From UBA1151 sp963579925 (GTDB lineage Bacteria > Chloroflexota > Dehalococcoidia > Lucifugimonadales > Lucifugimonadaceae), in contig CAUZJA010000075.1 of NCBI GenBank assembly GCA_963579925.1, positions 1 to 11,752 of the forward strand: 11,752 nt of DNA, in the 5' to 3' direction. The notes under the pieces are model-generated. The model was not told the origin of the DNA and did no database searches. It saw nothing but the letters and a program-made list of their open reading frames with translations. Position numbers and translations under genes: made by a program. Below are positions 5,708-11,752 of the stretch, piece by piece. Every line of letters starts with the position of its first letter. The first letter of the stretch is position 1.

Positions 5708-7411
5708 CTATCGAACGCCGGTGGCGCGATCTCGGAAGGTTTGACCTGCCTCTGTCAGGTTGGCCCCGATGTGGCGGCCGTCAAACAGCGTTACACCCGC
5801 ATAACCGTCGGTATTACAGCCAGTGATGTCGTGATACGAAATGTACTGAAACCATCGCTCAACGTTAAGTACCGCGGCGTTGTCCTCAAGCCAATCATAG
5901 ACAGAATTCAAATAGGCGGTCGTTGATCCTTCCTGATACGTACCGTCAGGAAACGGGAGACCGTTACAGCCCGGCTCGTCGAACCGAATGTTGTCCCAGC
6001 CCCAGTGCAGGCCGACCTCTGTAACCCAGATGGGCTTGTGTTTTTGCGCAGGGATTCCGTCCAACCACACCCGCAGGCCCAAGATTTGATTGGTGACTAT
6101 TTGTGGATTGATCGTTGGAAGGTCATTCCAAACAAGCGGATAAGCATTCACCGTCCAGATATCAATGGGGGGCTCTTCACCAGTCCTAAAGAAATATGCC
6201 TCCCTGAATTCAGGAATCCAGTCGGTTCCCCTGGGGAAAGTAGCGTTGCATCCCAGGCAGGTAAAGAGCCAGTTGAGTTGCGGAGGACTGGCTATGCGGG
6301 CGGTGGAGTCCGCGGTTTTTATCGCTTTGTAGATAGCCTGCAGATCATCAATGATGTTTTCGACGGTATACCCATCGTCGACTCGCCGATTCGGCTCGTT
6401 TGCGATAACCCATACAGCACCGGGATTCGCTTCTGCCAAATGGAAGAGGTCCACATCGGTGGGGCCGGTTTCCCGAGAGTTGATATTTGGAAGACTTCCG
6501 ACAAACATGATTTTGTTTGTGCCATCGGGGGCGTCTGGGCGATAACCCCCGTCAAGAAACCAGGTGGCCCCCAATTGTTCGAGGAACCATTCCTGCTCCA
6601 CTGGATTTTGTGTATGTAGGATTATCCCGAACCGATCATCCGGAACGGGAACTGGCGTTGGCGTATTTGTGGCGACGGTGGGCACTGGCGTGTGAGTCGG
6701 TGTAGCCGTAGGGGTAACTGCCGGTGTTGCGAGAACGATAGCCGTTGGGGTTGGCAGAGGGGCTGCTGTTGGTATTTGAACTGGCGTTGGCGTTGGTGTT
6801 CGAGTAGGCCGCGCCGTGGGCCTTGGCGTGGCGCCAGGAACATCCGTAGGCGTTGGGAATGGAGTTGCGGTTGGCGTTGCCGTCGGGATTAGCGCAACGG
6901 TGGCGATCGGTATCGGCGTGGCGCTGGCGGAAACCGGCGTTGGTGTATCGACGATGGAAACTGCGGTTGGTGTATCGACGATGGAAACTGCGGTTGGTGT
7001 CGCGCCAGGTGGATTGACCGTGGCGGTACCGCCCGGCTGGACAGTTGCCGTTGCTACTTCGGGATCATCCCCTGCAGACGGAGTGATCGCTATCGTCGTC
7101 GGTGTCGGCCTGATATCTGGCGTTGGATCGGCGTTCGTGGACTTTCCGGACACATCGTTCGGAAGCGCTGGCGTTGCAGTAGGAACAGGAAGATACGGCT
7201 CTCCTCCATTGTCTGGAGTGCCCACCAGACCGGGGATATCTCCCGCGGTACCACCGTTCTCAACCGTCGGTTCCTGCGAATCCACGGGTGCAGAAACACT
7301 TGTTGACGTAGGCGAGTTGATCTCTTCAGGATCGTTGCTACCGCACGCGGAAATCACCACCGCGAATAACGCGGCGAAAATTAGTGCGAATATTTGTCGC
7401 CGAGATCCCAT
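5708..7411 (-). CDS. Secreted lipoprotein with Pro/Thr linker and clan-A glycoside hydrolase-like domain
   Basis: This 567-residue exported protein has three parts. A lipoprotein signal peptide (1-22) has a charged start, a hydrophobic core and the lipobox VISAC with Cys23 as the lipidation site. A long low-complexity linker rich in Thr, Pro, Ala and Val (about 75-258) would span a cell-surface layer. The C-terminal domain (259-567) looks like a (beta/alpha)8 glycoside hydrolase of clan A (GH39/Asl1-like): VWVIANEPN (333-341) offers Glu339 as acid/base, and IWVTEVGLHW (461-470) offers Glu465 as nucleophile. Trp-rich strands and four Cys (385, 388, 482, 532) suggest disulfides, in keeping with life outside the membrane. 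The likely role is cleavage of an extracellular or cell-wall polysaccharide; the substrate is unknown. The ATG at 7411 is the natural start, with a promoter candidate just upstream that would leave almost no leader. It is the first gene of the minus-strand run. Confidence 0.9.
   Translation of the reverse strand: MGSRRQIFALIFAALFAVVISACGSNDPEEINSPTSTSVSAPVDSQEPTVENGGTAGDIPGLVGTPDNGGEPYLPVPTATPALPNDVSGKSTNADPTPDIRPTPTTIAITPSAGDDPEVATATVQPGGTATVNPPGATPTAVSIVDTPTAVSIVDTPTPVSASATPIPIATVALIPTATPTATPFPTPTDVPGATPRPTARPTRTPTPTPVQIPTAAPLPTPTAIVLATPAVTPTATPTHTPVPTVATNTPTPVPVPDDRFGIILHTQNPVEQEWFLEQLGATWFLDGGYRPDAPDGTNKIMFVGSLPNINSRETGPTDVDLFHLAEANPGAVWVIANEPNRRVDDGYTVENIIDDLQAIYKAIKTADSTARIASPPQLNWLFTCLGCNATFPRGTDWIPEFREAYFFRTGEEPPIDIWTVNAYPLVWNDLPTINPQIVTNQILGLRVWLDGIPAQKHKPIWVTEVGLHWGWDNIRFDEPGCNGLPFPDGTYQEGSTTAYLNSVYDWLEDNAAVLNVERWFQYISYHDITGCNTDGYAGVTLFDGRHIGANLTEAGQTFRDRATGVR
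6638..7189 (-). repeat. Low-complexity Thr/Pro coding tract (lipoprotein linker)
   Basis: This in-frame tract codes for roughly 184 residues made mostly of Thr, Pro, Ala and Val, with many TPT, TAT and PTP triplets. On the plus strand it reads as repeated gttgg/cgttggc/gtagg words. Such tracts expand and contract by slippage, so length will probably vary between strains. It forms the stalk between the lipid anchor and the hydrolase-like domain. Confidence 0.85.
6945..6998 (-). repeat. Perfect 27-bp tandem duplication within the linker
   Basis: Two identical 27-bp units (6945-6971 and 6972-6998) encode the nine-residue unit TPTAVSIVD twice. A third degenerate start lies just to the left (around 6929-6944, encoding TPTPVSA). 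Perfect identity at the DNA level, including third codon positions, indicates a recent duplication that kept the reading frame. Confidence 0.9.
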
Positions 7412-7418
7412 AAAAGAC

Positions 7419-7447
7419 AGTATGAAGTCGCTTAGCGCATCTCACAA
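7419..7447 (-). promoter_or_regulatory. Candidate sigma-70-like promoter of the lipoprotein gene
   Basis: On the minus strand a TTGTGA -35 (7447-7442) and a CATACT -10 (7424-7419) are separated by exactly 17 bp. The expected transcription start lies at or beside the ATG at 7411, implying a nearly leaderless mRNA, which fits the absence of a Shine-Dalgarno motif. The -35 lies inside an inverted repeat. The boxes are only partial matches to consensus. Confidence 0.35.
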
Positions 7448-7470
7448 TGGTTGTATTACTCCATTTGTGA
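7442..7470. promoter_or_regulatory. Operator-like inverted repeat overlapping the lipoprotein -35 box
   Basis: The left arm TCACAATGG (7442-7450) pairs with the right arm CCATTTGTGA (7461-7470), with one extra base and a 10-bp centre that is AT-rich. It is followed directly by another GTGA/TCAC cluster at 7467-7486, which contains GTGA-TCG-TCAC. Symmetry and position over the promoter suggest a site for a dimeric regulator, which would block or assist transcription of the lipoprotein gene. No regulator gene is identified nearby except possibly the small basic protein. Confidence 0.4.
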
Positions 7471-7742
7471 TGACAGTGATCGTCACGAAACAAGACAATC
7501 GATAGGCATTTGCAGCGAGTGTGTAGTTCTTTAGTGATATTACGCGCTGCTCAGCGAAGAAACATTTCGTTCATTTATTTGATCTCTAATACAAACCCAA
7601 ACATGGACTCATACTCCCATTCCATTTACAATCGTAATAGTCCGTTGATTGGTTCGATACCTGTGGTACCCCCCGGCCCCGGAGTTTCAGACCAAACATG
7701 AGGATGCAATGGACATAATTAGGGGGAGCGGGAAGACATTTC

Positions 7743-8024
7743 ATGAGCCTGAATATCGTCGACGCTGATATCAAAGAACTCAAGCAGTCCAGAAGCAGAG
7801 GCCGCGTTCGATCGGCTGAAACCAAGGCACTGGTTGAGGCGATTGATTCGCTAACTCCAGGTAAAGCAAAGGCGATCAGCCTTGCACCGGGTCAAGACCC
7901 TGCAAAGATTCGGGCGAAGCTTGCGTACGCCGCCAAAGTGGCTGGCAAGAAGCTCAAGATAGTTGTTGAGGAAGACCGAATTCTGTTCGCACGCGGCCCC
8001 GGAAGGCCCCGTAAACGAGCCTGA
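7743..8024 (+). CDS. Small basic protein with AT-hook-like C-terminus, function unknown
   Basis: This 93-residue protein is the only plus-strand gene in the window. I do not recognise a named family. It has a basic N-terminal stretch (11-28), a central segment with SLTPGKAKAISL (36-47) and a helix rich in Ala and Lys (53-70), then a beta-like KIVVEEDRILFA (72-83). It ends RGPGRPRKRA (84-93), which resembles an AT-hook (a Gly-Arg-Pro core flanked by basic residues that binds the minor groove of AT-rich DNA). Nucleic acid binding is therefore a fair inference. The ATG at 7743 is preceded by GGGAAG about 8 bases upstream, and an in-frame TAA at 7716-7718 rules out a longer form. It is read divergently from the lipoprotein and converges on the CoA-transferase B gene. 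A link to control of the lipoprotein promoter is speculation. Confidence 0.8.
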   Translation: MSLNIVDADIKELKQSRSRGRVRSAETKALVEAIDSLTPGKAKAISLAPGQDPAKIRAKLAYAAKVAGKKLKIVVEEDRILFARGPGRPRKRA

Positions 8025-8058
8025 GTCTCCAACACAGCGCTGCCTTTGCGACAACCTG

Positions 8059-8077
8059 AGCCTTACGGCTAAGGGCT
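8059..8077. terminator. Weak hairpin in the convergent gap
   Basis: Four pairs (AGCC with GGCT at the ends), one bulged base and three A/T pairs enclose the tetraloop CGGC. It lies in the 72-bp gap between two converging genes, where a two-way terminator would be expected. Neither strand has a T-run after the stem, so efficiency as an intrinsic terminator is doubtful. Confidence 0.3.
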
Positions 8078-8096
8078 GAACGCTCCGCCAAACTAC

Positions 8097-8780
8097 TTAC
8101 AATAGTTCGAATTCTTTGACGTCATTTGCGACTTCAAATTTCGCGTCCGTAACTTCAGAAATGTTCTCGGGAATCCACCCGGGTGCCATTTCGATAAGTT
8201 CTAATCCTCGTTCGTCCACTTTGAACACGGCGATATCAGTGACGATTAGACTCATGCATCCCTGACTTGTTAGTGGGTAAGTGCATTCTTGAACAATTTT
8301 TGATGCACCCGTGCGGTCGTTGTGCTCCATTGCGGCGATAACTCTTTTCGCCCCAACCGCCAGATCCATAGCGCCACCCACGTTGCCAACTCCCCTGGAC
8401 GGCAAGAACCAGTTCGCCATGTCGCCCGTTGCGGAGACCTGTAGCGAACCCAGAACGGTCACGTCAATATGGCCGCCACGAATCATTGCAAACGCCTCTG
8501 CTGAGTCGAAGAACGCCATGCCCGGAACTGGTTCCAGGAACTGGCCACCAGCGTTGATCAGGTCAACGTCACCGTTGCCTTCGCCCGCGAGAGGCCCGCA
8601 GTTCAGAACACCACTTTCACTGTGATACAAAAGTTGCACACCCGGTGGCACGAAATCTGAGCAGAGCGTTGGAATGCCGATGCCCAGATTCACCACATCG
8701 CCGTCCTGAAACTCCTTCGCCACCCGCATCGCGAGAATCTCGCGTTCCAGACGTGGCGCAGGGTCGTTTGGCATACTCAT
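8097..8780 (-). CDS. 3-oxoacid CoA-transferase family, subunit B
   Basis: This is the catalytic subunit of a class I CoA-transferase, which moves CoA from a donor such as succinyl-CoA to a 3-oxo acid (acetoacetate or 3-oxoadipate). It has 227 residues, the usual size for a separate B subunit. Visible motifs are VNLGIGIPTL (30-39), LYHSESGVLN (51-60) with Glu55 as the catalytic glutamate that forms the CoA thioester (many relatives read SENG here), FFDSAEAFAMIRGGHID, LGSLQVSATGDMANW and GGAMDLAVGAKRVI, all in family order, plus CTYPLT near the end. Its ATG overlaps the stop of the A subunit gene as ATGA, which keeps the two subunits in step for an A2B2 or AB complex. All expected active-site parts are present. 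Whether it belongs to the acetoacetate (SCOT/Scot) or 3-oxoadipate (Pca) subgroup is not settled. Confidence 0.93.
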   Translation of the reverse strand: MSMPNDPAPRLEREILAMRVAKEFQDGDVVNLGIGIPTLCSDFVPPGVQLLYHSESGVLNCGPLAGEGNGDVDLINAGGQFLEPVPGMAFFDSAEAFAMIRGGHIDVTVLGSLQVSATGDMANWFLPSRGVGNVGGAMDLAVGAKRVIAAMEHNDRTGASKIVQECTYPLTSQGCMSLIVTDIAVFKVDERGLELIEMAPGWIPENISEVTDAKFEVANDVKEFELL

Positions 8781-9499
8781 GCGTTTGAGTTCCTTGCCAC
8801 GATCCGGTCGATGTAAATACTTGGCGTGTCGACCCGCTCTGCATCGATACCGCCAGGCTCAACAATCTCGTCCACTTCTGCGATTGTTACGTCCGCAGCG
8901 GTGGCCATCGGCATGTTGAAGCTGCGAGAGGTGCCGGAGTAGATCAGATTGCCAACCTTATCTGCCTTATGCGCTCGAACCAGTGCAAAATCGGCACGCA
9001 TGCTGAGTTCAAGGACATTTTCACGGCCGTCAAACACGCGGGTCTCTTTGCCTTCGCCCAGGTCAGTACCCGCGGCTGTGGGCGTGTAGAACGCTGGAAT
9101 ACCTGCACCGCCAGCCCGAATACGCTCCGCAAGCGTCCCCTGCGGAACAACTTCCAGTTCAATCTCGCCTCGTTGGAACGCAAGCTCAAAGGCGTTAGGC
9201 CTGGAGACGGACCCCGACACCGGGAACGACGCGATCACTTTCGCGATCTGCCCATTCTCGATCAGAATCGCATGATCAATCGGCGTCTCACCCTCAGGCC
9301 AGCCAAAACCCGTAGGCGCGGCAATGCCTGCGGTGTTTCCAATGATCGTTAACTCGCCCGCACCCTGCGCCACAAGAGCGACCATGAGGCGGTGAGGCAT
9401 CCCACCCTGACCGCCGAAGCCGCCGATCATGATTGAGGCGCCGTTCGGAATATCCGACACGGCCTCTTCGAATGTTGTAACCGTCTTATCTATTGCCAC
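8777..9499 (-). CDS. 3-oxoacid CoA-transferase family, subunit A
   Basis: This is the partner subunit, 240 residues, providing the CoA-binding part of the class I transferase. Motifs are IGGFGGQGGMP (25-35), corresponding to the glycine-rich GGFGxxGxP loop, and VPQGTLAERIRAGGAGIPAF (118-137) followed by YTPTAAGT. The ELEVVPQGT wording and the SFP segment (91-93) lean slightly towards 3-oxoadipate transferase (PcaI-like), but this is weak evidence. The start is GTG at 9499, with no strong ribosome-binding site. It follows the hydrolase gene by 35 bp and overlaps subunit B by 4 bp, so the three probably share a transcript. A substrate released by the hydrolase and then activated with CoA would make sense of the order, but this is inference. 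Confidence 0.93.
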   Translation of the reverse strand: MAIDKTVTTFEEAVSDIPNGASIMIGGFGGQGGMPHRLMVALVAQGAGELTIIGNTAGIAAPTGFGWPEGETPIDHAILIENGQIAKVIASFPVSGSVSRPNAFELAFQRGEIELEVVPQGTLAERIRAGGAGIPAFYTPTAAGTDLGEGKETRVFDGRENVLELSMRADFALVRAHKADKVGNLIYSGTSRSFNMPMATAADVTIAEVDEIVEPGGIDAERVDTPSIYIDRIVARNSNA

Positions 9500-9515
9500 G
9501 GCAGAATTCTAGCGA

Positions 9516-9530
9516 ACGAACGTGGTTCGT
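9516..9530. repeat. Short inverted repeat between hydrolase and CoA-transferase A genes
   Basis: ACGAAC (9516-9521) and GTTCGT (9525-9530) are perfect 6-bp arms around a 3-base centre, within the 35-bp gap on the minus-strand transcript. No T-run follows. It may be a small hairpin affecting the ratio of hydrolase to CoA-transferase, a protein site, or chance. Confidence 0.35.
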
Positions 9531-9534
9531 GAAA

Positions 9535-11460
9535 CTATCCCGGGATAACCGGCAACGTAACCCGTGGCGCATGTCCCGACCCAAAGTGCAGCGCGTTCGT
9601 GGCGCTCACGCTCTTCGTGTGCCTGCCCATTGGCTCGCCTGTGCCGGGATTGATGTCGAATCGGGGGAAGTTGCTGCTGGCTATGTCCAGCCGGATTCGG
9701 TGGTCTGCTGCGAACAGGTTGGAGATTGGTGGCAGCGGGACCTTGATCTCGTAGACCGTTCCCGGGTCCATGAAGGCCTCATGATCGAATCCTTCGCGGA
9801 AGCGGGCACGCAGGATGGAGTCTGCAAGCGCCAGATGGAACCCGTCCGGGTGGTCGCTGCTGGGCGGATATATATCCAGCAGCTTGGCCGTGAAGTCCGT
9901 GTCCAGCGCTGACGATGAGACCCACAGGGTGACTTCAATTGGGCCAGTAACTTCTATGGCTTCACTCAGTGGCTCGGTCTGGAATACGTTTACATCAGCG
10001 CGTTCAGATAGCAGAGGGTAGGGCGGTGCGCTGGCCGTGGCATCTGGCCGCTCGCGCTGATGAATCGGCCCATCAATGATCATCGAATTCATGCGCGCCC
10101 GAGGCGGCACATACGCCTCATCGATGCCTTCGGGTAGCTGAACCCACTCGTACAGTCCCGTGACGTTTGCGCCCAGAGAAGGCACGGGATTATCTGGGTC
10201 GTGAGTCCACTCGATGAGGCCTGGCTCAACCTGCGCTTCGTCAGAAAGACCGCCATCTGACGTCAGATGCAGATCCCGCTGCTCGGTCCGTGCCGGAGGC
10301 CATTCCGACTCCGTTCGCCACGCTCCACCATGCTGCAGGTGGCCGCGCTCGGTCACACCGCCGTCGCCTCCGCCCATGATGAATATCTCAACCGGTGGTT
10401 CATCATCGACGCCGTTTTCGATGTCTTTGAGCCAGCGATCGAACCATCTCAGCCTTCGCGCGTTGTAGACGGGGTCACCCCAGTGCGCCGACTGCCCAAA
10501 GTTCACCTCGCCAACTGAGCTTGATCCCGCTCCTCGAATCATCAGGTGGTTCCACGGCCCCATGACCAGCCTCTGAGGCGTGCTGTTCTGCTCCGCCATG
10601 TGGGCAAACTGCTCCGTCACATCCCACGCAAACGGGTCGTACCAACCGCCGCTGTACACGGCCGGAATATCAGCCATGCGAGCGAAGTGGGGAGTCTGAT
10701 CCAGCGATTCCTGTGCCCAGAAGTCGTTGTAGACGCCATCCTGGTAGTAGTGCATCAGGATGTTTTCCATGTTGGGCACGTGCTTGATGGGAGTCGAGCC
10801 ATGTGTGAACGGCGTGTTGTAGACCTGAGCACGCAGGTCCTCAGCGCCCTTCTGGACTTCTGCAATCGCCTGCGGGTTATCGCGGATCTCCTGGGAGTCG
10901 TAGGCGTGCAGGAACATCGCGCCGAACATGTGGAGGCCCATCGCACCGCCCTGGCGCGCTTCATCGCGAAATGCGTTGGTTGGAGCTACGTCTACCCAGA
11001 GAGCAGACAGGTGGGGAGGGCGGTAGAGCGACGCCATGTTCTGCACGATGCCGCCGTGAGAGCTGCCAACCATGCCGACTTTGCCGTTGGACCACGGCTG
11101 CGCGGCTGCCCATTCGATGGTGTCGTACCCATCCGGGCCTTCCTGCGGGTTCGCCGTGTGGTGGTACTGGCCGGTACCTTCGGATACACCGCGTCCACGC
11201 AGGTCCTGGAGCAGCACTGTGTAACCGTGAGATACGAAGAATTTCGCAACCGGATTGACCCAAATCACAGGGTTAGATTTGTCGTATGATGTACGCCCAA
11301 TGATCACAGGGAACTGGCCATCCACCAATTTGCCATCCTGATCGGCCGGCCGGTACACGTCTGTGGCCAACCGGACGCCATCCCGCATGGGGATCATCAC
11401 GTCCATGGATGCATTGATTCCGAAGTTAGATGGTGATTGCGACAATTGTGCAGATTCCAT
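9535..11460 (-). CDS. CocE/NonD family hydrolase (X-Pro dipeptidyl-peptidase S15-like)
   Basis: This is an alpha/beta-hydrolase of about 641 residues that hydrolyses esters or amides (relatives: cocaine esterase, glutaryl-7-ACA acylase, X-Pro dipeptidases). Counting from the ATG at 11460: an IPMRDGVRLATDVYRP segment (23-38), GRTSY with oxyanion Tyr59, the nucleophile elbow GSSHG with Ser134, GGWYDPF with Asp275, and MGPWNH with His305 complete the triad. The C-terminal third is the jelly-roll typical of the family (for example LDTDFTAKLLDIYP and NLFAADHRIRLDIASSNFP). There is no signal peptide, so it is probably cytoplasmic. A GTG at 11487 could add nine residues, but the promoter candidate's -10 box overlaps that codon, so the ATG is preferred. 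All active-site residues are present. The natural substrate is unknown; this family is broad. It stands directly ahead of the two CoA-transferase genes. Confidence 0.93.
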   Translation of the reverse strand: MESAQLSQSPSNFGINASMDVMIPMRDGVRLATDVYRPADQDGKLVDGQFPVIIGRTSYDKSNPVIWVNPVAKFFVSHGYTVLLQDLRGRGVSEGTGQYHHTANPQEGPDGYDTIEWAAAQPWSNGKVGMVGSSHGGIVQNMASLYRPPHLSALWVDVAPTNAFRDEARQGGAMGLHMFGAMFLHAYDSQEIRDNPQAIAEVQKGAEDLRAQVYNTPFTHGSTPIKHVPNMENILMHYYQDGVYNDFWAQESLDQTPHFARMADIPAVYSGGWYDPFAWDVTEQFAHMAEQNSTPQRLVMGPWNHLMIRGAGSSSVGEVNFGQSAHWGDPVYNARRLRWFDRWLKDIENGVDDEPPVEIFIMGGGDGGVTERGHLQHGGAWRTESEWPPARTEQRDLHLTSDGGLSDEAQVEPGLIEWTHDPDNPVPSLGANVTGLYEWVQLPEGIDEAYVPPRARMNSMIIDGPIHQRERPDATASAPPYPLLSERADVNVFQTEPLSEAIEVTGPIEVTLWVSSSALDTDFTAKLLDIYPPSSDHPDGFHLALADSILRARFREGFDHEAFMDPGTVYEIKVPLPPISNLFAADHRIRLDIASSNFPRFDINPGTGEPMGRHTKSVSATNALHFGSGHAPRVTLPVIPG

Positions 11461-11485
11461 TTCTTGTGCCAGTTTGCTCAAGAGC

Positions 11486-11513
11486 ACAATAGTCTGGAAA
11501 TAGCGGCAGTCAA
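11486..11513 (-). promoter_or_regulatory. Candidate promoter of the hydrolase / CoA-transferase unit
   Basis: On the minus strand TTGACT (11513-11508) and TATTGT (11491-11486) are 16 bp apart, close to sigma-70 consensus. The predicted transcript would start about 7 bases on, giving a leader of roughly 20 bases to the ATG at 11460. It lies between the kelch gene stop and the hydrolase start, so the hydrolase can be expressed apart from the kelch gene. Confidence 0.5.
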
Positions 11514-11537
11514 GCTTTCACGCGGAAAACAATAGCG

Positions 11538-11752
11538 CTACGGCGTGTAGATCTCCATGAGCGATACAGATGCGCTGCCGGTGAATCCACCTGTTACCAG
11601 CACTCGTCCGTCCGGCAGAGCCGTTGTTGCGTGTGACAGCCGCACCGTTGCCATCTCGCCAACAACGGTCCATTCCTGGGTGGAGGAATCGTGAACCTCA
11701 GACGTGGTGTGGAAGCCAGTCTCGCTGGTGCCACCCACCACAATGATCCTGC
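11538..11752 (-). CDS. Kelch-repeat protein, C-terminal end only
   Basis: The frame is open from the window edge to a TAG at 11538 and codes for at least 71 residues, the C-terminal end of a longer protein. It shows two kelch-type blades: RIIVVGGTSETGFHTTSEVH, then STQEWTVVGEMATVRLSHATT, then LPDGRVLVTGGFTGSASVSL ending in MEIYTP. The double-Gly strand ends (VVGG and VTGG) and the Trp and Met positions are the kelch signature of a beta-propeller. Such proteins are usually exported or surface scaffolds or galactose-oxidase-like enzymes; the fragment does not tell which. No start is in the window; the GTG codons near 11741 are internal. A 50-77 bp gap separates it from the hydrolase gene, which has its own promoter candidate. 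Confidence 0.85.
   Translation of the reverse strand, partial: RIIVVGGTSETGFHTTSEVHDSSTQEWTVVGEMATVRLSHATTALPDGRVLVTGGFTGSASVSLMEIYTP

Larger units (their letters stand above)
7412..7742. other. Divergent intergenic region
   Basis: These 331 bp separate the divergently transcribed lipoprotein and small basic protein genes. The left part (7412-7490) holds a promoter candidate and inverted repeats. The middle (7500-7650) is AT-richer than its surroundings and has no ORF with coding character. The right part has a C/G block near 7669-7683 and a purine-rich stretch before the plus-strand start. I could not identify a convincing promoter for the plus-strand gene or any RNA gene. Confidence 0.7.

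Noticed and set aside
7467..7486. Possible CRP/FNR-type binding site
   Set aside because: The TGTGA and TCAC halves are spaced 12 bases apart, or 3 for the inner pair, rather than the 6 expected, so a named regulator cannot be assigned; kept only as part of a general operator-like cluster.
6816..7505. A 229-codon plus-strand frame rich in Val/Gly/Ala
   Set aside because: It is the mirror of the Thr/Pro linker tract of the lipoprotein gene; the repeated GVGV pattern comes from the reverse complement of Thr/Pro codons. The lipoprotein frame has a signal peptide and active-site motifs.
7645..7700. tRNA-like GGTTCGATACC element in the intergenic region
   Set aside because: It resembles a T-arm loop, but the flanking bases do not pair as a 5-bp T stem, and no anticodon arm, D arm or acceptor stem could be matched on either side.
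7586..7825. 79-codon minus-strand frame in the divergent region
   Set aside because: It overlaps the start of the small plus-strand gene and covers the intergenic DNA; there is no ribosome site, and the composition is not protein-like.
10546..11289. A 247-codon plus-strand frame opposite the CocE hydrolase
   Set aside because: The minus-strand frame carries the full catalytic triad and jelly-roll motifs; the plus frame shows none and is an antisense shadow of a GC-biased gene.

Overview
The window is a compact stretch of bacterial chromosome of moderate GC content. It carries eleven protein-coding genes: ten on the minus strand and one small gene on the plus strand. I see no tRNA, rRNA, CRISPR array, insertion sequence or phage gene. 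The combination of a Thr/Pro-linker lipoprotein, a PAC2 protein next to a barrel-like unknown, a compact M50 protease and a CocE/NonD hydrolase with a CoA-transferase would fit a Chloroflexota lineage such as Dehalococcoidia/SAR202. That placement is inference from gene content only. Five minus-strand genes (aroA, the M50 protease, PAC2, CoA-transferase A and possibly the CocE hydrolase) begin at TTG or GTG, and good Shine-Dalgarno motifs are scarce.

Region 1 (1-7411, all minus strand, read from right to left). A secreted lipoprotein with a long Pro/Thr linker and a clan-A glycoside-hydrolase-like domain comes first. A YprB-type DEDDy exonuclease follows, then a PAC2-family protein. The PAC2 gene overlaps a TIM-barrel-like unknown protein whose tail is rich in His and Glu. 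After that come a compact site-2 (M50) membrane protease, a divergent TyrA-family dehydrogenase and the start of aroA (EPSP synthase), which runs off the left edge. The dehydrogenase and aroA overlap by TTGA and are surely co-expressed; together they point to aromatic amino acid synthesis downstream of shikimate. The dehydrogenase, however, lacks several residues normally used to bind and oxidise prephenate.

Region 2 (7412-8096). A 331-bp divergent intergenic region holds a promoter candidate for the lipoprotein, embedded in a near-perfect inverted repeat. It is followed by a small basic plus-strand gene of 93 codons ending in an AT-hook-like tail, and then a short convergent gap with a weak hairpin.

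Region 3 (8097-11752, minus strand). The C-terminal end of a kelch-repeat protein enters from the right. Next is a CocE/NonD (S15-like) serine hydrolase with its own promoter candidate, then the A and B subunits of a 3-oxoacid-type CoA-transferase overlapping by ATGA. This looks like a small catabolic unit: hydrolysis of an ester or amide, then CoA activation of a released keto acid. The substrate cannot be read from the sequence.
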